This document shows, in pieces, positions 12,230-24,140 of a stretch of 64,000 nucleotides of DNA. A program made the position numbers and the translations under genes. Each line of letters starts with the position of its first letter. The first letter of the stretch is position 1. Under the pieces are notes generated by a model. That model was not told where the DNA came from, searched no databases, and was given only the letters and a program-made list of their open reading frames with translations. This DNA comes from Cyclina sinensis (lineage: Eukaryota > Mollusca > Bivalvia > Venerida > Veneridae). The stretch spans positions 15,909,388 to 15,973,387 of the forward strand of contig JAAONU010000002.1 of the NCBI GenBank assembly GCA_012932295.1. The letters run 5' to 3'.

Positions 12230-12405
12230 CAGAAAAAAATCCTATTCAAGAGACACTTCTAATTCTTTCACATGCTCAGTGTGTAGCGCTGATACAGGGG
12301 ACCTCTGTTCAATGTCTTAGCCGAAAAACAAACAGCAGTACAATTGGGAGATCGAACTCGCTACCCCTAAATTACAAGTCCTATGTTTTACTGGGTCTCT
12401 GATAC
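12230..12405 (-). mobile_element. tRNA-derived SINE fragment
   Basis: Read on the minus strand there is a tRNA-like block with an anticodon-arm-like GGACTTGTAATT and a B-box-like GAGTTCGATCTCC, followed by unrelated sequence. The arm resembles the one in the SINE at 36556 and 44589 (GGACTTGTAATCT), suggesting a related tRNA source. It is degenerate, and its boundaries are approximate. Confidence 0.4.
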
Positions 12406-12409
12406 ACCC

Positions 12410-15400
12410 CTCTCACTGATCAACCTCTTTCCGGTTTGAACAACATTTAAAACTTACATGCGACAGATAACTTATTCAGTTACCATTGTTTGAATCTTTA
12501 GATAGAAGCTGCAAAGGGCTTGCAAAAGGGATAATCGAAATAAGATACTAGAAAATACTGATTTGTTGTCACAAAACGTTGAAACTATGAAACAGTGGTC
12601 CACATATCAGCTAATTTTAGGTTAAATTTTTTGTGGTTACTTGTTGGTGTAAGAATGGCGGAGTTTTAAAAGTCTTAAAATTGAAAGCATTGTAAGTGGT
12701 ATTAAAATATAAGTTATATACTTGTCGTGGGGCATTAAGACCTTTGAGTACATAAAGCAGCACTTTTCTTGTAATTTCGGTGTATTACAGTAAGATTAAA
12801 AGTGATTTGTTACACTTTAGTCGATAGATTAATAATTTCTTTTAATACGTTAACTAGGGCATTAACCATAATCACTTCAAAAAGGTATGTGGCGGCTTTA
12901 CTTCGAAATCTATCTTTAGATCAGAGGTGCATCGTGTTTCACGTACGCCTGTCGGCAAACCTTTGTACTATAAGATCATAGTTCGTCCTTTACTGTCAAA
13001 GTTCGTCCGTTAAGTTATTTTCCAGTTCAGAGTGACCAAAATGCACGAAAGTCAAGATGAATGCTGAAAATTCAATGCATGTTTACAAATAGAAATCGTG
13101 AAGATAAGAGGTAACAAAGACTTATTAAACTCCAGAAATGGATACACATGAAAATACATCTTTCGAATGTAGCTGTAAATTTAACTTTTAACTTGGCCAG
13201 TGAAAAAGGATTTTCAACATATTCTTCTTCATGCAATGGGAGTAAATCATGTTATACAATGAATATATATAAATTAAAAAGATTTTTGTTTTAGTTCTTT
13301 TTTTATGAGAGTACCCGTCAGTGCTAACTGACTTTGAAAAAAGTTTGTTTTTCAGAGACAGACCGTTATTATCACTTTAAATACATTTTAATCCATCAGA
13401 TTCATGTTAATAGCACCCGTTCAATTTGTTTTTACATGAAACATACTCAGAAAGTACCCAGAAACTTCTGATGCATTACCTGCGCAGAGGTTTTCGATGA
13501 AAGAGTTCCGAGTATAACCTCTAAAGGCAACATAACCAACATGAGTTTTTACAGACGAAATGTAGTTGCTGGTTAACTTCTTCGGTACAATGTTTCGGCC
13601 GTATTGTGTAACTGCATTTGTGTGAAAAGTCTGGTCTAAAAATTTAAGTTGGTAAAAGCTTTTGTGGACCTAAAAAAGAAATAAAACAAGACTGTCAATT
13701 ACTATCTAAGCTGGCATTATAATCTTAGAAAATCACTTCATTGTTGAATCTAATACTTTGAAGGGTTTAAGTGATTTGAACGACAGGTTCTTTTGTATTT
13801 TGGCCGCACTTATATCGTTAATATAGAATTTTGGATTAAAATGAAACTCTTTATAGACCATTAGGGTTGATTTCGTTATTTCTGTGAAAGGTCTAATCAT
13901 GTGTTTGAATTAATATTTAATTGGCAAACACTGCTTCAAATAAGAAATGGAAAATAAATTCTAATTTATACTAATCACAAAAATACGTTGGAAAAATTTT
14001 ACTTGTACCTAGAGAACATTTCGTTTGATCGTTATAATTTACAAATAAAGCTGCTTTTAGAATGTCTAATACAAAGAAAGAAATATTTGTCGGTTAATTA
14101 TTTAATGTGAATTTTTTTCATATGATGGTTAATTAAAAACTTACATTTTGAAGATCGCGAAGTTTTTTTTTATATAGATGCATACCTTTTTTTTATTGAA
14201 ATGTTCCATTTCAATTGAAAACAACAAACGAATTTTGACACAAAGTACCTCAAGATGTAGCCTGAATGTATATTATCAAACATTGTAAGCTATTCTCTTT
14301 GACTGTTAAGTTTGTACAATTAAGGGACTCTATAAATTAAACAAAATTAAGTGCATAGCCAATAGTAAATAATTATAGGTACATCAAAATGTATTGGTAA
14401 CATTAAATCATCAATACAGAAAATTGAAATCGAATCCTGTCTAATCTGTAAGCAAACAAGACAAACAGGGGCGATCTCTACATGAAGAGCTATCCAAACG
14501 ATAGCCAATTATTACAAGCCACCGCTAAGCTCTTTGCCCACAATGCACCAATACAATGGCGGATGGCGTGAAACAGGTACCCGTAAAGCGGAAAACGACA
14601 TAACGATCATATAGTCGTAAAAAACGTTTTGTGTACATTTACGGAGCAGAAATAACACGCTAACTGTTTAACTGGGCTGTAAAAACATGCACAAAGAATT
14701 GCTCAAGGCAAAACTAACAGTTTAACGAGAGTTTTCTACAAAAGAATCAACGGAAACGCGTAATGTTTTGTGAAAATATTGATACTAGTATTATACTGAT
14801 GTGTAAATGACAGAAAAATACAATACGTGTCAGAGAATGTTATACATAAGTTAACTGCTCAGAGAAAGAATTTAAAAATCACTACAATCAATTTGTATTG
14901 CCAGTGTGTAATGTTTCATGAAATATCATAGGAAAATGCATATATATCACAATCCACCTTGCATGAACCCGGTCATTTTGAATTTGCCCTGCGTAACGTA
15001 TTATGTACTATGTATTTCTTAAATCTTAATAAAAAAAATCCAAACGCGGTAGCTGAATTTGAAAAAACGGTAAAACGAAACATTAAACCAAAACCAAACC
15101 AAACTGATGTTGCCAAATTTCAGCACACCTTTTGTTAGAAGCTATATCCTTTGTGTAAGTCAACAGTAAATCATGAAAGAATATGAGCCTTTCTTGGATG
15201 TCACATCTTTTCTTCAAGATTGTTTAGGTGATCATTGCTGGGTTAAAGGGGTGAGGGCTGAATATTATTTTTTTTAGATTTAGCTTTAAAATGGTTTTTA
15301 CACGTATAGCGAGATCTTGTAATAATCTAACGGATGAAATATTCGAAATTGAATTATTAAACGTTTGATTTCAAAGCTAGATTGTCATGGCCATAAAATC

Positions 15401-16083
15401 AAAAAAATAAATTACAGTTGTTTGAAAACTAAGATCACAGAAAATGTGGCACGATTTGTGAATGTGGGTAACAGCGCATGTATAAAAAAATTTAAACAAA
15501 TAAAGTGCAAGGGAGTAATAGCATTCGAAACACTTAGTTTTTTAAAGCTAATTTCGATCTGAAATGACGTTGAAATTTCCTTAAAAAGTCCTGTTTTTTT
15601 TTCTAGACAGACAGACAGGCACGATATTTTGCCGGGTATTCTGTATTCGCTTTTCTTCTCCAAGAAAATACATAATTACGTTTAAAATGATTCACTTCAA
15701 GATTTTATTTAACTAGATATTGAAACTATATAGCAAAATATCTAAATACCTAGGTACCCAAAATTTGAAAATCTCTTGTAAGTGATTCGATGAATACATC
15801 AGGAAGAGGACGAATGAACCGTAAGTTTCAGTATAGTTGTATGTGAAAATTAGTCTTAAAGTAAAGGTTTGCTATTTGTGTATGCAACGATTACGTTTTT
15901 ATAGAAACTCGTGAGACCGTTCCTGGGGAATAACTTAAATGTGCCAAATCCTCGATTCAAGGTAACAGTTTAAAATGGCCGAATATGTATTCACTATATC
16001 AAATGCATTTTTTTGTAGTTTTAACTATGGCCTAAATAGGTCTCTGTATTTAATGATCAATGTCTAAACCTGTTCGTGTTTAA
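12410..16083. other. Non-coding, no specific feature
   Basis: AT-rich sequence without credible frames or tandem repeats. A slightly GC-richer patch at 14490-14600 holds CCAATTATTA and an ACAATGGCGG (YY1-like) motif; whether it is regulatory cannot be said. Confidence 0.45.
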
Positions 16084-16521
16084 AAGGGCTGTGCTCCGGA
16101 TGACAAAAAAAAAAAAAAGAGAAAGTTTTCTTGTATTATAAATTTCTTGTAATATTTATGACTAATGCTTAAAAAATAACTAACTGACAAAAAATAAGTC
16201 AAATAATTACATTATAAATTGATTTTTTTCCCTTTCAAAGTGCTATACCGTAACGCGACAGTATAACTATATCGTATAAGATTTAAAGTAAATATCTGTA
16301 ATATCACATACGGCGATGGTGGTGACAGTAAAAGCGTTGGAAATATTTTGTTAACATGAGGGTCCAGAGTTCAAATCAGGCTGGAGCGAAAATATTTTTT
16401 TATTCTATTTTGACTTTAATAATCAGTTTTGAAGTAAAATATTATGTTGTTATAATCTCACGGCATCTAAATATATAATTTATGAATTTTTTTTTAATGT
16501 CAAATCTGGAGTACAGCCTCT
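16084..16521. mobile_element. TTAA-flanked MITE, copy 1
   Basis: A 438-bp element flanked by TTAA on both sides (16080-16083 and 16522-16525). Its imperfect terminal inverted repeats start AAGGGCTGTGCTCC on the left; the reverse complement of the right end starts AGAGGCTGTACTCC. It has no reading frame. It is homologous in inverted orientation to 46292-46721, where an empty site proves insertion. TTAA targeting suggests mobilisation by a piggyBac-type or other TTAA-specific transposase (inference). An internal GAGTTCAAATC resembles a Pol III B box. Confidence 0.88.
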
Positions 16522-17700
16522 TTAAATAAGAGAAATGAAATTCTTGCAAAAAAGACTCTTTCAGCATTAAACATATCTTTTTCTTTCTAAATTTGATCTT
16601 TATTTAAAGAAGTGTTCATGTATTGATTCATGGTTTCATGTGGATACGGCATCTTTAAATATGTGCATATACACTACTTTCTTTAAAAGAAGGTGTTTTA
16701 AGTTTTCATATATGAATAAATAGTATAGAAAAAATGCTTTAATTTATCTTGCTTCTACCCGTGAATACATTTGAACACCAAACAATGCAAAACAACCCTC
16801 TTATCCCTTTCGGTTCACTTTGCGCTTTTACTTTTTAAAAATTCGCGGACACGACGCATGCGCAATTTGCATACATAGAGCATGCGCAGTCTCCAAAAGT
16901 ATAGCATGAAGTCTACTATTATAGTTAAATTTTGGAAGACTGAACGTGAGCTAAGTCGCTAATAATCAGTCTTTAAGAATTTATCCATTGTGTATATAGG
17001 GAAAGCAACAATACAATAATATAGAAAAAACAACAACTGATTAAAGAATGTAGACAAAATTAAAACATAGCAAGGGATGGAGTCTCAAGGCAACAGAACA
17101 CAAGACTCCAAACGGATTAATGGCCATAGGAAGCTTTGTCGAAAGTACAACTGCAATAATTAAGCTCCAGTCATTAGCATTACACCAACCAAGGTTGTTT
17201 AACAGAATAGGCCATATATGATTAAAAATATTGTAGAAGCTTCTTTGAATAAAGAAATAAAGAAGAAATAAATGAGCATCTAATGGCATCATTGACAAGA
17301 TTTATTTAAGAGGTATAATCTAAAATTACAAGCATTCCATTTTCTTTAATTTCGTATAAAACTGAATGATATTGAGCGAGTCAGTCAAATATTCGAAATA
17401 CAGTAGGGAAGCTTAATTATTTTTTGTTTAATGTTGTGTAACACCAGTTTTAATAGCCGTGGTCATATAATCCTGCGGTGAGTCCACCTAACAAGTGTTC
17501 CTTGTTATCCAACCAGTTAACTTGTCTGAGATCAGTTATCACAGAGAATTATTTCCGTGTTGTTGTTGATGTACAATTTTGGGGTGGATAAGCATTTATC
17601 ATAAATGAACACTTTTTTTTCTATGTACCCTAAGAAGGTATTTTTGATCATATATTCTTCTGTTTTCAATTCTATAGAATATGAGTCTATAAAAGGCATA
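16522..17700. other. Non-coding, with two GCATGCGCA motifs
   Basis: AT-rich. Two NRF1-like half-palindromes (GCATGCGCA) lie 28 bp apart near 16856 and 16880. The short minus-strand frame at 17041-17298 has no recognisable domain. Confidence 0.4.
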
Positions 17701-18164
17701 AGTAGTGTAAAACTGATGTGTGTGTGTGTGTGTGGGGGGGGGGGGAAGAGAGGAAAGCAACATTTGTTGGTTTTTGCCACTTTGTTGTTTTTTGCCCCTA
17801 AACGAATGATTTCCAATTCTGCACTTACCACTTTGATTGCACCGGTTTGCAAATCTTTCTGACACTCTCGCTGACTTTCAGGAATCTTGGTGCTGATAGA
17901 GATTATGACAATTCTGGCCTCAAAGGACCTCAGGAGTCCATTGCATCGGTCTGCGACTGTTTCTGAGACCCTCGCAGACTTTAAGAAATCCCAGCGCCAA
18001 TGGAGTTAAAATCAATCCAGACTATCGTGACAGACATCTTGTTACGTTTATCTCCCCTTTAACGCATGCGCAGTTCCCCAAAGAGGCAATGCTTCGGACA
18101 GAGTAAATCATACCTTTAGGGGCAAACAGCAACAAATGTTGCTTCCCGCCAGTTTTACACTACT
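17701..18164. mobile_element. 464-bp MITE with long terminal inverted repeats
   Basis: The ends begin AGTAGTGTAAAACTG, and about 55 bp of each end pair as inverted repeats, sharing GGAAGCAACATTTGTTG-like and GCCCCTAAA blocks. The left arm is enlarged by a (TG)n-G11 microsatellite at about 17716-17745. There is no coding frame and no clear target-site duplication. The interior has an ACGCATGCGCAG motif near 18064. Confidence 0.75.
17716..17745. repeat. (TG)n followed by a G11-12 tract
   Basis: Dinucleotide repeat running into a G homopolymer inside the left arm of the MITE. It breaks the symmetry of that arm with the right arm. Confidence 0.9.
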
Positions 18165-18484
18165 GACACATTATTCAGTATATCATGGCTTACTTCTACT
18201 GTATGCCCCTTTAAATATAGACCTGATCTAATAATCTACTGACGCTAAATAACAGTTTGTCATAATTATATCAAGTTATAGCCTATTGACTTCGGCAACA
18301 GTCCCTTTTCTAATATCAAGTAAGATAACGTAGAAGTGTGTTAAGGTTAGCAACACAGATATCCATTAACATCATAATAAAGGGACACAATGTGTTTACA
18401 TGACACATGTATAGAACAGTCAAATATGTTTTGGTACAAATTGGACACCATACCATTGCTTCTTCTCAGTGTACGGGGCATATA

Positions 18485-20069
18485 CACTGCTCAAATTAAT
18501 AAAAGGAGCGCAAATATGTTATGGCGTAAATTGCCCACTTTACTAGATATTCCCTGCAAATTTTGTTTGTACGTATCGACGGTCAATATCCTCGAGAAAC
18601 CCGTGCACTTTACAATAAATTTACAAAGCATGGCTATTTTGTTTTTCTTTTTGTTGTGTAACCCAGTAATAAGATTTAGACTATTGCATGTTCGTTCACA
18701 AAAGCACATTTGACAAAATGAATGTTTTAGTTCAACTTTTTACTGTATCTGCTCTTTTGACAACGGTCCAGTGTGTGCGACGTCATTTAGCAACTACTAA
18801 TGTTGCTCAGGCGGTACAGATGATCGAAAATGGATTTACGCAACGTGAAGTGGCCACCGTTCTAGACGTTTCTCGTAGCGTTGTTGCCAGGTTGTGGAGT
18901 CGTTATAAGGAGTTTGGGGAATTCATAAGAAGACCTTGGCAAGGTCGTCACCGCATTACAACACCTCGTCAGGACCGATATCTGAGAACTTTGGCGCTCA
19001 GAAATCATCAATGTACTGCTACTGGCATTGAAATTGACTTCTGGTAAGCTACAGGGGTTCGCGTGTCCACTCAAACTGTCCGAAATCGTCTTCATGAAGA
19101 TGGTTTGGATGCCCGAAGACCTGCCAGAGGACCAATCCTGACCGTAGCTCACCGGAGAGCTCGCTTAGATTTTGCCCAGGAACACGTCACTTGGCAACTG
19201 CGCCACCGGCGATCTGTGCTCTTCACAGACGAGAGCCGCTACCATGTTTCGACCTATGACAGGCGTGTAAGGGTGTGGCATCGCCGAGGAGAGATGTATG
19301 CGGAATGAAACATTATTCCATATGACAGGTTTGGCAGTGGGACAGTTATGGTGTGGGCAGGGATATTCATTGACGGGCGCACAGACCTTTTTGTGATTCC
19401 AGGAGGTAGTGTGACGGCCCTGAGATATCAGGACGAGATCCTAGAACCAATTGTTAGGCCATATGCTGGTGCAATAGGTGAAACTTTTCGTTTGGTGCAA
19501 GATAATGCTCGAGCACACACTGCAAGAATCGTCCGGAACTTCTTTGACGATGAAGGTATTAAGGTCATAGACTGGCCAGCGAGGTCTCCCGATCTTAACC
19601 CTATAGAGCATGTCTGCGGCATGCATTCTCGTTGACTTTCTTCGCATCCGAACCCTGTGCAGAACGTCCGTGAGCTTACTCATGCTCTTGTAGCAGAATG
19701 GGATGCCATACCACAGGATAGGATCAGACATGTCATCAGGAGCATGCCTAGACGATGCAGAGAGTGCCTAAATGCCCGAGGGGGATACACTCATTACTGA
19801 CACTGACTATGAAACGTTTCCAGGCCTGAATCTGCTGTTACAGACATTGGTTGTTCTCCTGTAAGACCACCATTTCAAAATTAATTTGATAGTGTTCATA
19901 TCCTGGACACTGTCTCTGTTCAGGAATGTGCCTGTTGGCGATGAAAATGCCGATTTGATTTTGTAAAAAGAACGATTTTGTTATTTCTGTAGAAGATATT
20001 CATAAATCTGCTCAACGCGTATGGTATTTTATAGATTATATGGGCGCTCTTAAATTAATTTGAGCAGTA
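18485..20069 (+). mobile_element. Tc1-type transposon, full length but decayed
   Basis: A 1,585-bp element with terminal inverted repeats of about 27-30 bp (left CACTGCTCAAATTAAT; right reverse complement TACTGCTCAAATTAAT) flanked by TA dinucleotides (18483-18484 and 20070-20071), the Tc1/mariner target duplication. It contains one transposase frame on the + strand, broken by stops. Both ends are still alignable, so the element is fairly recent, but it cannot encode its own transposase. Confidence 0.93.
18718..19800 (+). pseudogene. Tc1 transposase pseudogene (DD34E, three stops)
   Basis: One reading frame runs the whole length without frameshift but with three internal stops: TAA at 19045-19047, TGA at 19306-19308 and TGA at 19633-19635. 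The order is an N-terminal paired-like helix-turn-helix (GFTQREVATVLDVSRSVVARLW), a second DNA-binding part (VSTQTVRNRLHEDGL), then the DDE catalytic core. Catalytic Asp is in LFTDESR (codon at 19228), the second Asp in VQDNARAH (19501), and Glu in NPIEH (19606), with 34 residues between the last two. The frame ends with ARGGYTHY and TGA. The protein would cut and paste DNA at TA sites. All three catalytic residues persist, but the stops make this copy inactive. Confidence 0.93.
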
Positions 20070-20071
20070 TA

Positions 20072-21286
20072 TATTATGCATATTTTTATTAGAGATGAAC
20101 ATTTTATAAAGCTAGCCCCTTTTTTACCAGTAATGTGATCATTTCGCTGAGTTGCCCAGTGTTGCATCTTATAAGTTTGTTAAGAGTGATATCTTGTTTG
20201 ATATACTTATGATGTATCAAGTCTTAACAGTTTATTGTTTAAATCTTGCCAACAATTAACAAAAGCATCAGAATTCAGGAATCATTGCATAAACGCACTC
20301 TACCCCCAGTAAGAGACCTCCTTCTCTAAGATATCACTTTGTTTTCTCTCTTCGATGGTCGCTTACGATAGATAAGACATAATTATTGTGCTCGCTGCAA
20401 TTCTAACAAAACATGTAAAACACAAGAAAATAAAACACAGGATCAACAATTCAGTATAATATTAGTTGTCATATCAATTTGCACGGATGTGTTTCCTTAA
20501 ACCCAAATATAACTAAATGTTTAATTTGGGTGCATTCATTGGGGGAAAACAGTTTCATTTCTAATGAGTATATTTGAAAACGGTATAAAATTGTTTATGA
20601 CCACATTGACTATTTCTCTTGTAGATCGATGATTTGTTTTTATTTATATACTTCTTAGAAGTTAAAGAATTTTTTGTATCTTTTTATTTACATGATCTCT
20701 GACCACTCAATGTGTTTACAGCAATATTTATTTGACTGTCATGCGTCATGGGAATTTTGAAAACTAAGTTCATATTGTATCAAGGGAACTAATACTTACA
20801 GGGGTTGGTTCTCTATAACGTAGCCGGCTTATCGCCCTTGTAAAACGCGATATAAAAGTAATATGCACAAAAAAGCTAGTCCTAAAAGACGAAATTTAGG
20901 TTAAATATTGAAAACGAATTAAAATTCAATACAAATACATTTTTATTTCCATTCAGTGGTAATTAATTTCTGTGGTTTAACCTAAGGTAGTGGACTAATA
21001 ATGTTCACTCCCTTCAGTTGTTTGAAACATACTGGAGTATTGTTTTATTTATTGCTTTGGGAGTTCTGTGCGAAATAATAATAAAGAAGATTTTCAACAA
21101 ATGGGTCATCACCTGAAATTTAAGTCGCTGAAATATCGACAAATAACTAAAAACAAACAGGAGATGGTTCTTCAATCCTATATCGCATTGGTTGCATGAC
21201 CAACTCCTTACAGAAGTTGTATTTTCCTAATGCAAGCGTCCAAGATATATCTTTGGAACACACTTACTCGAATCCGACTTGACAGA
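20072..21286. other. Non-coding, no specific feature
   Basis: AT-rich sequence; no gene, tandem repeat or mobile element end was recognised. Confidence 0.45.
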
Positions 21287-21337
21287 GGATGAGAGATAAA
21301 GAGAGAAAGAGAGAGAAGGGGGAGGAGAGAGGGAGAG
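21287..21337. repeat. GA-rich purine tract
   Basis: A nearly pure A/G stretch built from GAGA and GGGAGA words. Confidence 0.85.
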
Positions 21338-21588
21338 CTTATAAGCACTCTCAACGGTCCTGAGTCATGTTCGCCACTAGGGTGGACAAAGAAATGCCTT
21401 ATACAAGTATGTAGAGCACCGACCGAATCTCTCATGGGCTCTACTCTCCAAGTGCTGTGACAGCTGACAGACTACACGAATGAAGACTGCGTCTGCTGCT
21501 AATCCGAGAATGCAGCTATAGAAAAAAGAAGCTGCCTGCTGACCCTTCATTCAGTTGCGTGGGGAGCTTAGCAGAACCTAGTATGCAT

Positions 21589-21595
21589 TATATAA
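21589..21595 (+). promoter_or_regulatory. TATA-box-like TATATAA in a GC-richer island
   Basis: TATATAAG lies in a local island (about 21440-21720) that is visibly richer in G+C than its surroundings. No reading frame follows, so it may be an orphan promoter, part of an unrecognised element, or chance. Confidence 0.25.
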
Positions 21596-21723
21596 GTGGG
21601 GCTGATACAGCCCATTCAAGAACCTTAACACTTTAAGCCTACGGGGAACAGCCTGATCTGATACCCGAAACACTCGCTGTGAGCGCCTCTGTTTTAGGTA
21701 GCCGACACAGTAAGACAGATTGT

Positions 21724-21845
21724 CAAGCAGCCTAGACATTCATGATCCACTAGCCACTGAAGAAAGTGACACAAGACTGAATACAAGCAGCCTAGACATT
21801 CATGATCCTCTAGCCACAGAAGAAAGTGACACAAGACTGAATACA
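21724..21845. repeat. 60-bp unit in tandem duplicate
   Basis: Two adjacent copies of a 60-bp unit starting CAAGCAGCCTAGACATTCAT, differing at only a few positions. A recent local tandem duplication. Confidence 0.95.
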
Positions 21846-21917
21846 GCACTCTACAGAACGTGAACACGCAAATAAAAGTCTTCTGCTAAATTATTTGTTC
21901 AGTAACATAAGAGGACC

Positions 21918-22930
21918 ATGATGACCTGGGTCCAGTTGGTAAGGGGGCTGAACTATGGAACCCCTGATAGGATCAGGTTGCTTCAGTGCAAAAAAGGAGA
22001 TCTTTTGATCTTTTTTTAAGTAAAAGTTTTGTGAATGTTTCGTTGAAATTGAATCGAATGTGAACGTTAGGTATAAAAATCTGTTTTCGACCTCTGTTAC
22101 CTTAACCCCAGTGACCGCAAAACACATTCAATGGTAGATATCCATGTAAGGTACCTTCTTACCAAGTATCTAAGATATCGGTCAATAAATATGGGCCCCA
22201 TAACGAAAAGTAGAAAAATCTATTTGTAGTCTTTGTGACCTTGACCTTGACTGCAGTGAATGGTTGAGGTTCATGGAAGGTGCCTACAAAATAAATATCT
22301 TAAATGTCGGTCAATAAATAAAGGCTCGATGACAGAAAGTAGAACAATCTATTATTAACCTCGGTGACCTTGACCCAGTGACCTTTGACCCCACCTAACG
22401 AGAGAGGTCCATGCGAGAAATCTGCGATAACTGTGTCAAAGATATTGGTCAATAAACGAAGACTCTATGAGGTAAAGTAGATAAATCTTTTTTTAGCCTC
22501 GGTGACCTTAACCCTAATTTAATGGAAGAATTCATGCAAGGTGGCTATACTAGTATGCCAAATATTTAAATATCAATAAATAAATAAAGGCTGTAATGAC
22601 AAAAAAGTAGAAATAGTAATTTTTAGTGTTAGTGACTTGACCTGGACCTTGACCAACTGATCTGAAACTCCATCTAAGGATAGGGGTCCTTGCAAGTTAC
22701 CTGCATACCAAACATTTCAAGAATCGATTAATAATTGAAAACTCTATGGGTAAAAGTACAAAAATCTATTTTTTTAGCCTTTTTGACCTTGACCACGCCC
22801 CCTATAAATTGCAGAGATTCATGCAAGATGCCTATATTTCAAATATCTCAGACTTCTGTCAATAAATGAAGGCTTTATGACGAATATTTGAAAAGTCTAT
22901 TTTAGCCTTGGTGGCCCAGGTGTTTGGGCC
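21918..22930. repeat. Degenerate tandem repeat with GACCTTGACC cores
   Basis: Six to seven diverged units of about 135-150 bp, each with a block like GGTGACCTTGACC, then 'ccatgcaaggtgcct' and 'aaatatcggtcaataaa'. Cores are near 22090, 22230, 22366, 22501, 22640 and 22788. On the minus strand the cores are AGGTCA half sites, and 22366-22391 contains a GGGTCAAAGGTCA direct repeat. I associate this family with bivalve genomes (from memory). Non-coding. Confidence 0.8.
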
Positions 22931-23160
22931 AATTTTGACCCCAGGGCCAATATTTGAACAAATTTAGTAGAGGCCTACTAGGTCATGTTACGCATCAAAA
23001 TCGTAACACTATGTCTTATGGTTACTGACAAGAAGATTTTTTTTCTATGCAAGTCTTTATAAAAATCAAGTGACCCCTGGGGCGGGGTCAGTTTTGACCA
23101 CAAGAGCATCATTTGAACAGAATTGGTAGAAAACTGTATACCAGAAACCAAAACGGACGA
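22931..23160. repeat. Degenerate 'gaccccaggggcat' family repeat
   Basis: Blocks 'ttttgaccccagggccaatatttgaaca', 'tagtaga...ctactaggtcatg', 'aagaagatttt' and 'tgacccctggggcggggtca' occur in the same order as in 47346-47743 and 55470-56450. It is a dispersed tandem-type repeat, non-coding. Confidence 0.75.
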
Positions 23161-24130
23161 AGAAAGAAACGAATAAATATTCTTTCACTGCACTTTTTTA
23201 TAGATGTTTTTGACAAGTCGCTTTCTTAGAAAAAAACCCAACTGGTTTTAGTTGGTAATGTAACAGATATCTTATGTTGCTATTATATTTTTCAGTTTCG
23301 TAAAACACTTATATCCGGCTGTGACATTCGCAAAATGTTTTCTTGGCCAGTAGTATTTTATGACGGAAGGTAGTTAAAGTCTTACTCGTGACTTGTCGGT
23401 TTTACGTCGTTATTGAAAGTGGACTTTTTATTAATAGGTATTGCTGTTTTTGTAAGTGAGTAACCTATTTAGTAAGGCTTCAAAGAATAATTTCCATTAG
23501 TAAGAAACAAAATAAAAAAGAATCTGTGTATTAGCATAGCCAAAAAAAACGACATCAAACAAACCAAGGTTTGACATAAAATCAGATAGTATTCATTTAT
23601 GCTGCATCATGGTTTCATATCATATATTTCGTTTTAAACTATCTAAAATGAAGTAATGCATTTTTAATGGCAAAATGTTTTATCCTGAACTATTCCTTAG
23701 AGTAATTAAGAAAGAAATATAAACGATATTTGCCTCAGGTTATATTCAGTCACAAGCTTTGATAACCAGAAATTAATCAAACTTAATAACGAAGAGACAT
23801 TTTACACCAAGGAAGTTTGTATTGGCGTTCTTCAGAAGATGCAAAATTTTCATACCTACCAACTCTCTGGTATTTCTTATTGATTCGAAATGATTACTTT
23901 GCACCTTTGTTTGGTGCATGTGTGTAGCTATCACGACAAATGACTTCAAATTTAAAACCGAGCTTTGAAGATTCACTTTTTTTATGAATTCACTCACATC
24001 TCTCTTTATTCTAAAAAGGCATTTTCATCGAGACAACGAGTTGCAAAGGACGTTGATTATGGTTTGCTTTATCGTTATTGAAAACTTTTGTTTTCGAAAA
24101 TGTTAAACATTTACCTGTAGTCCTTCTACA
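23161..24130. other. Non-coding, no specific feature
   Basis: AT-rich stretch between the degenerate repeats and the 43-bp minisatellite. No credible gene. Confidence 0.45.
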
Positions 24131-24140
24131 GCGCATAGTC

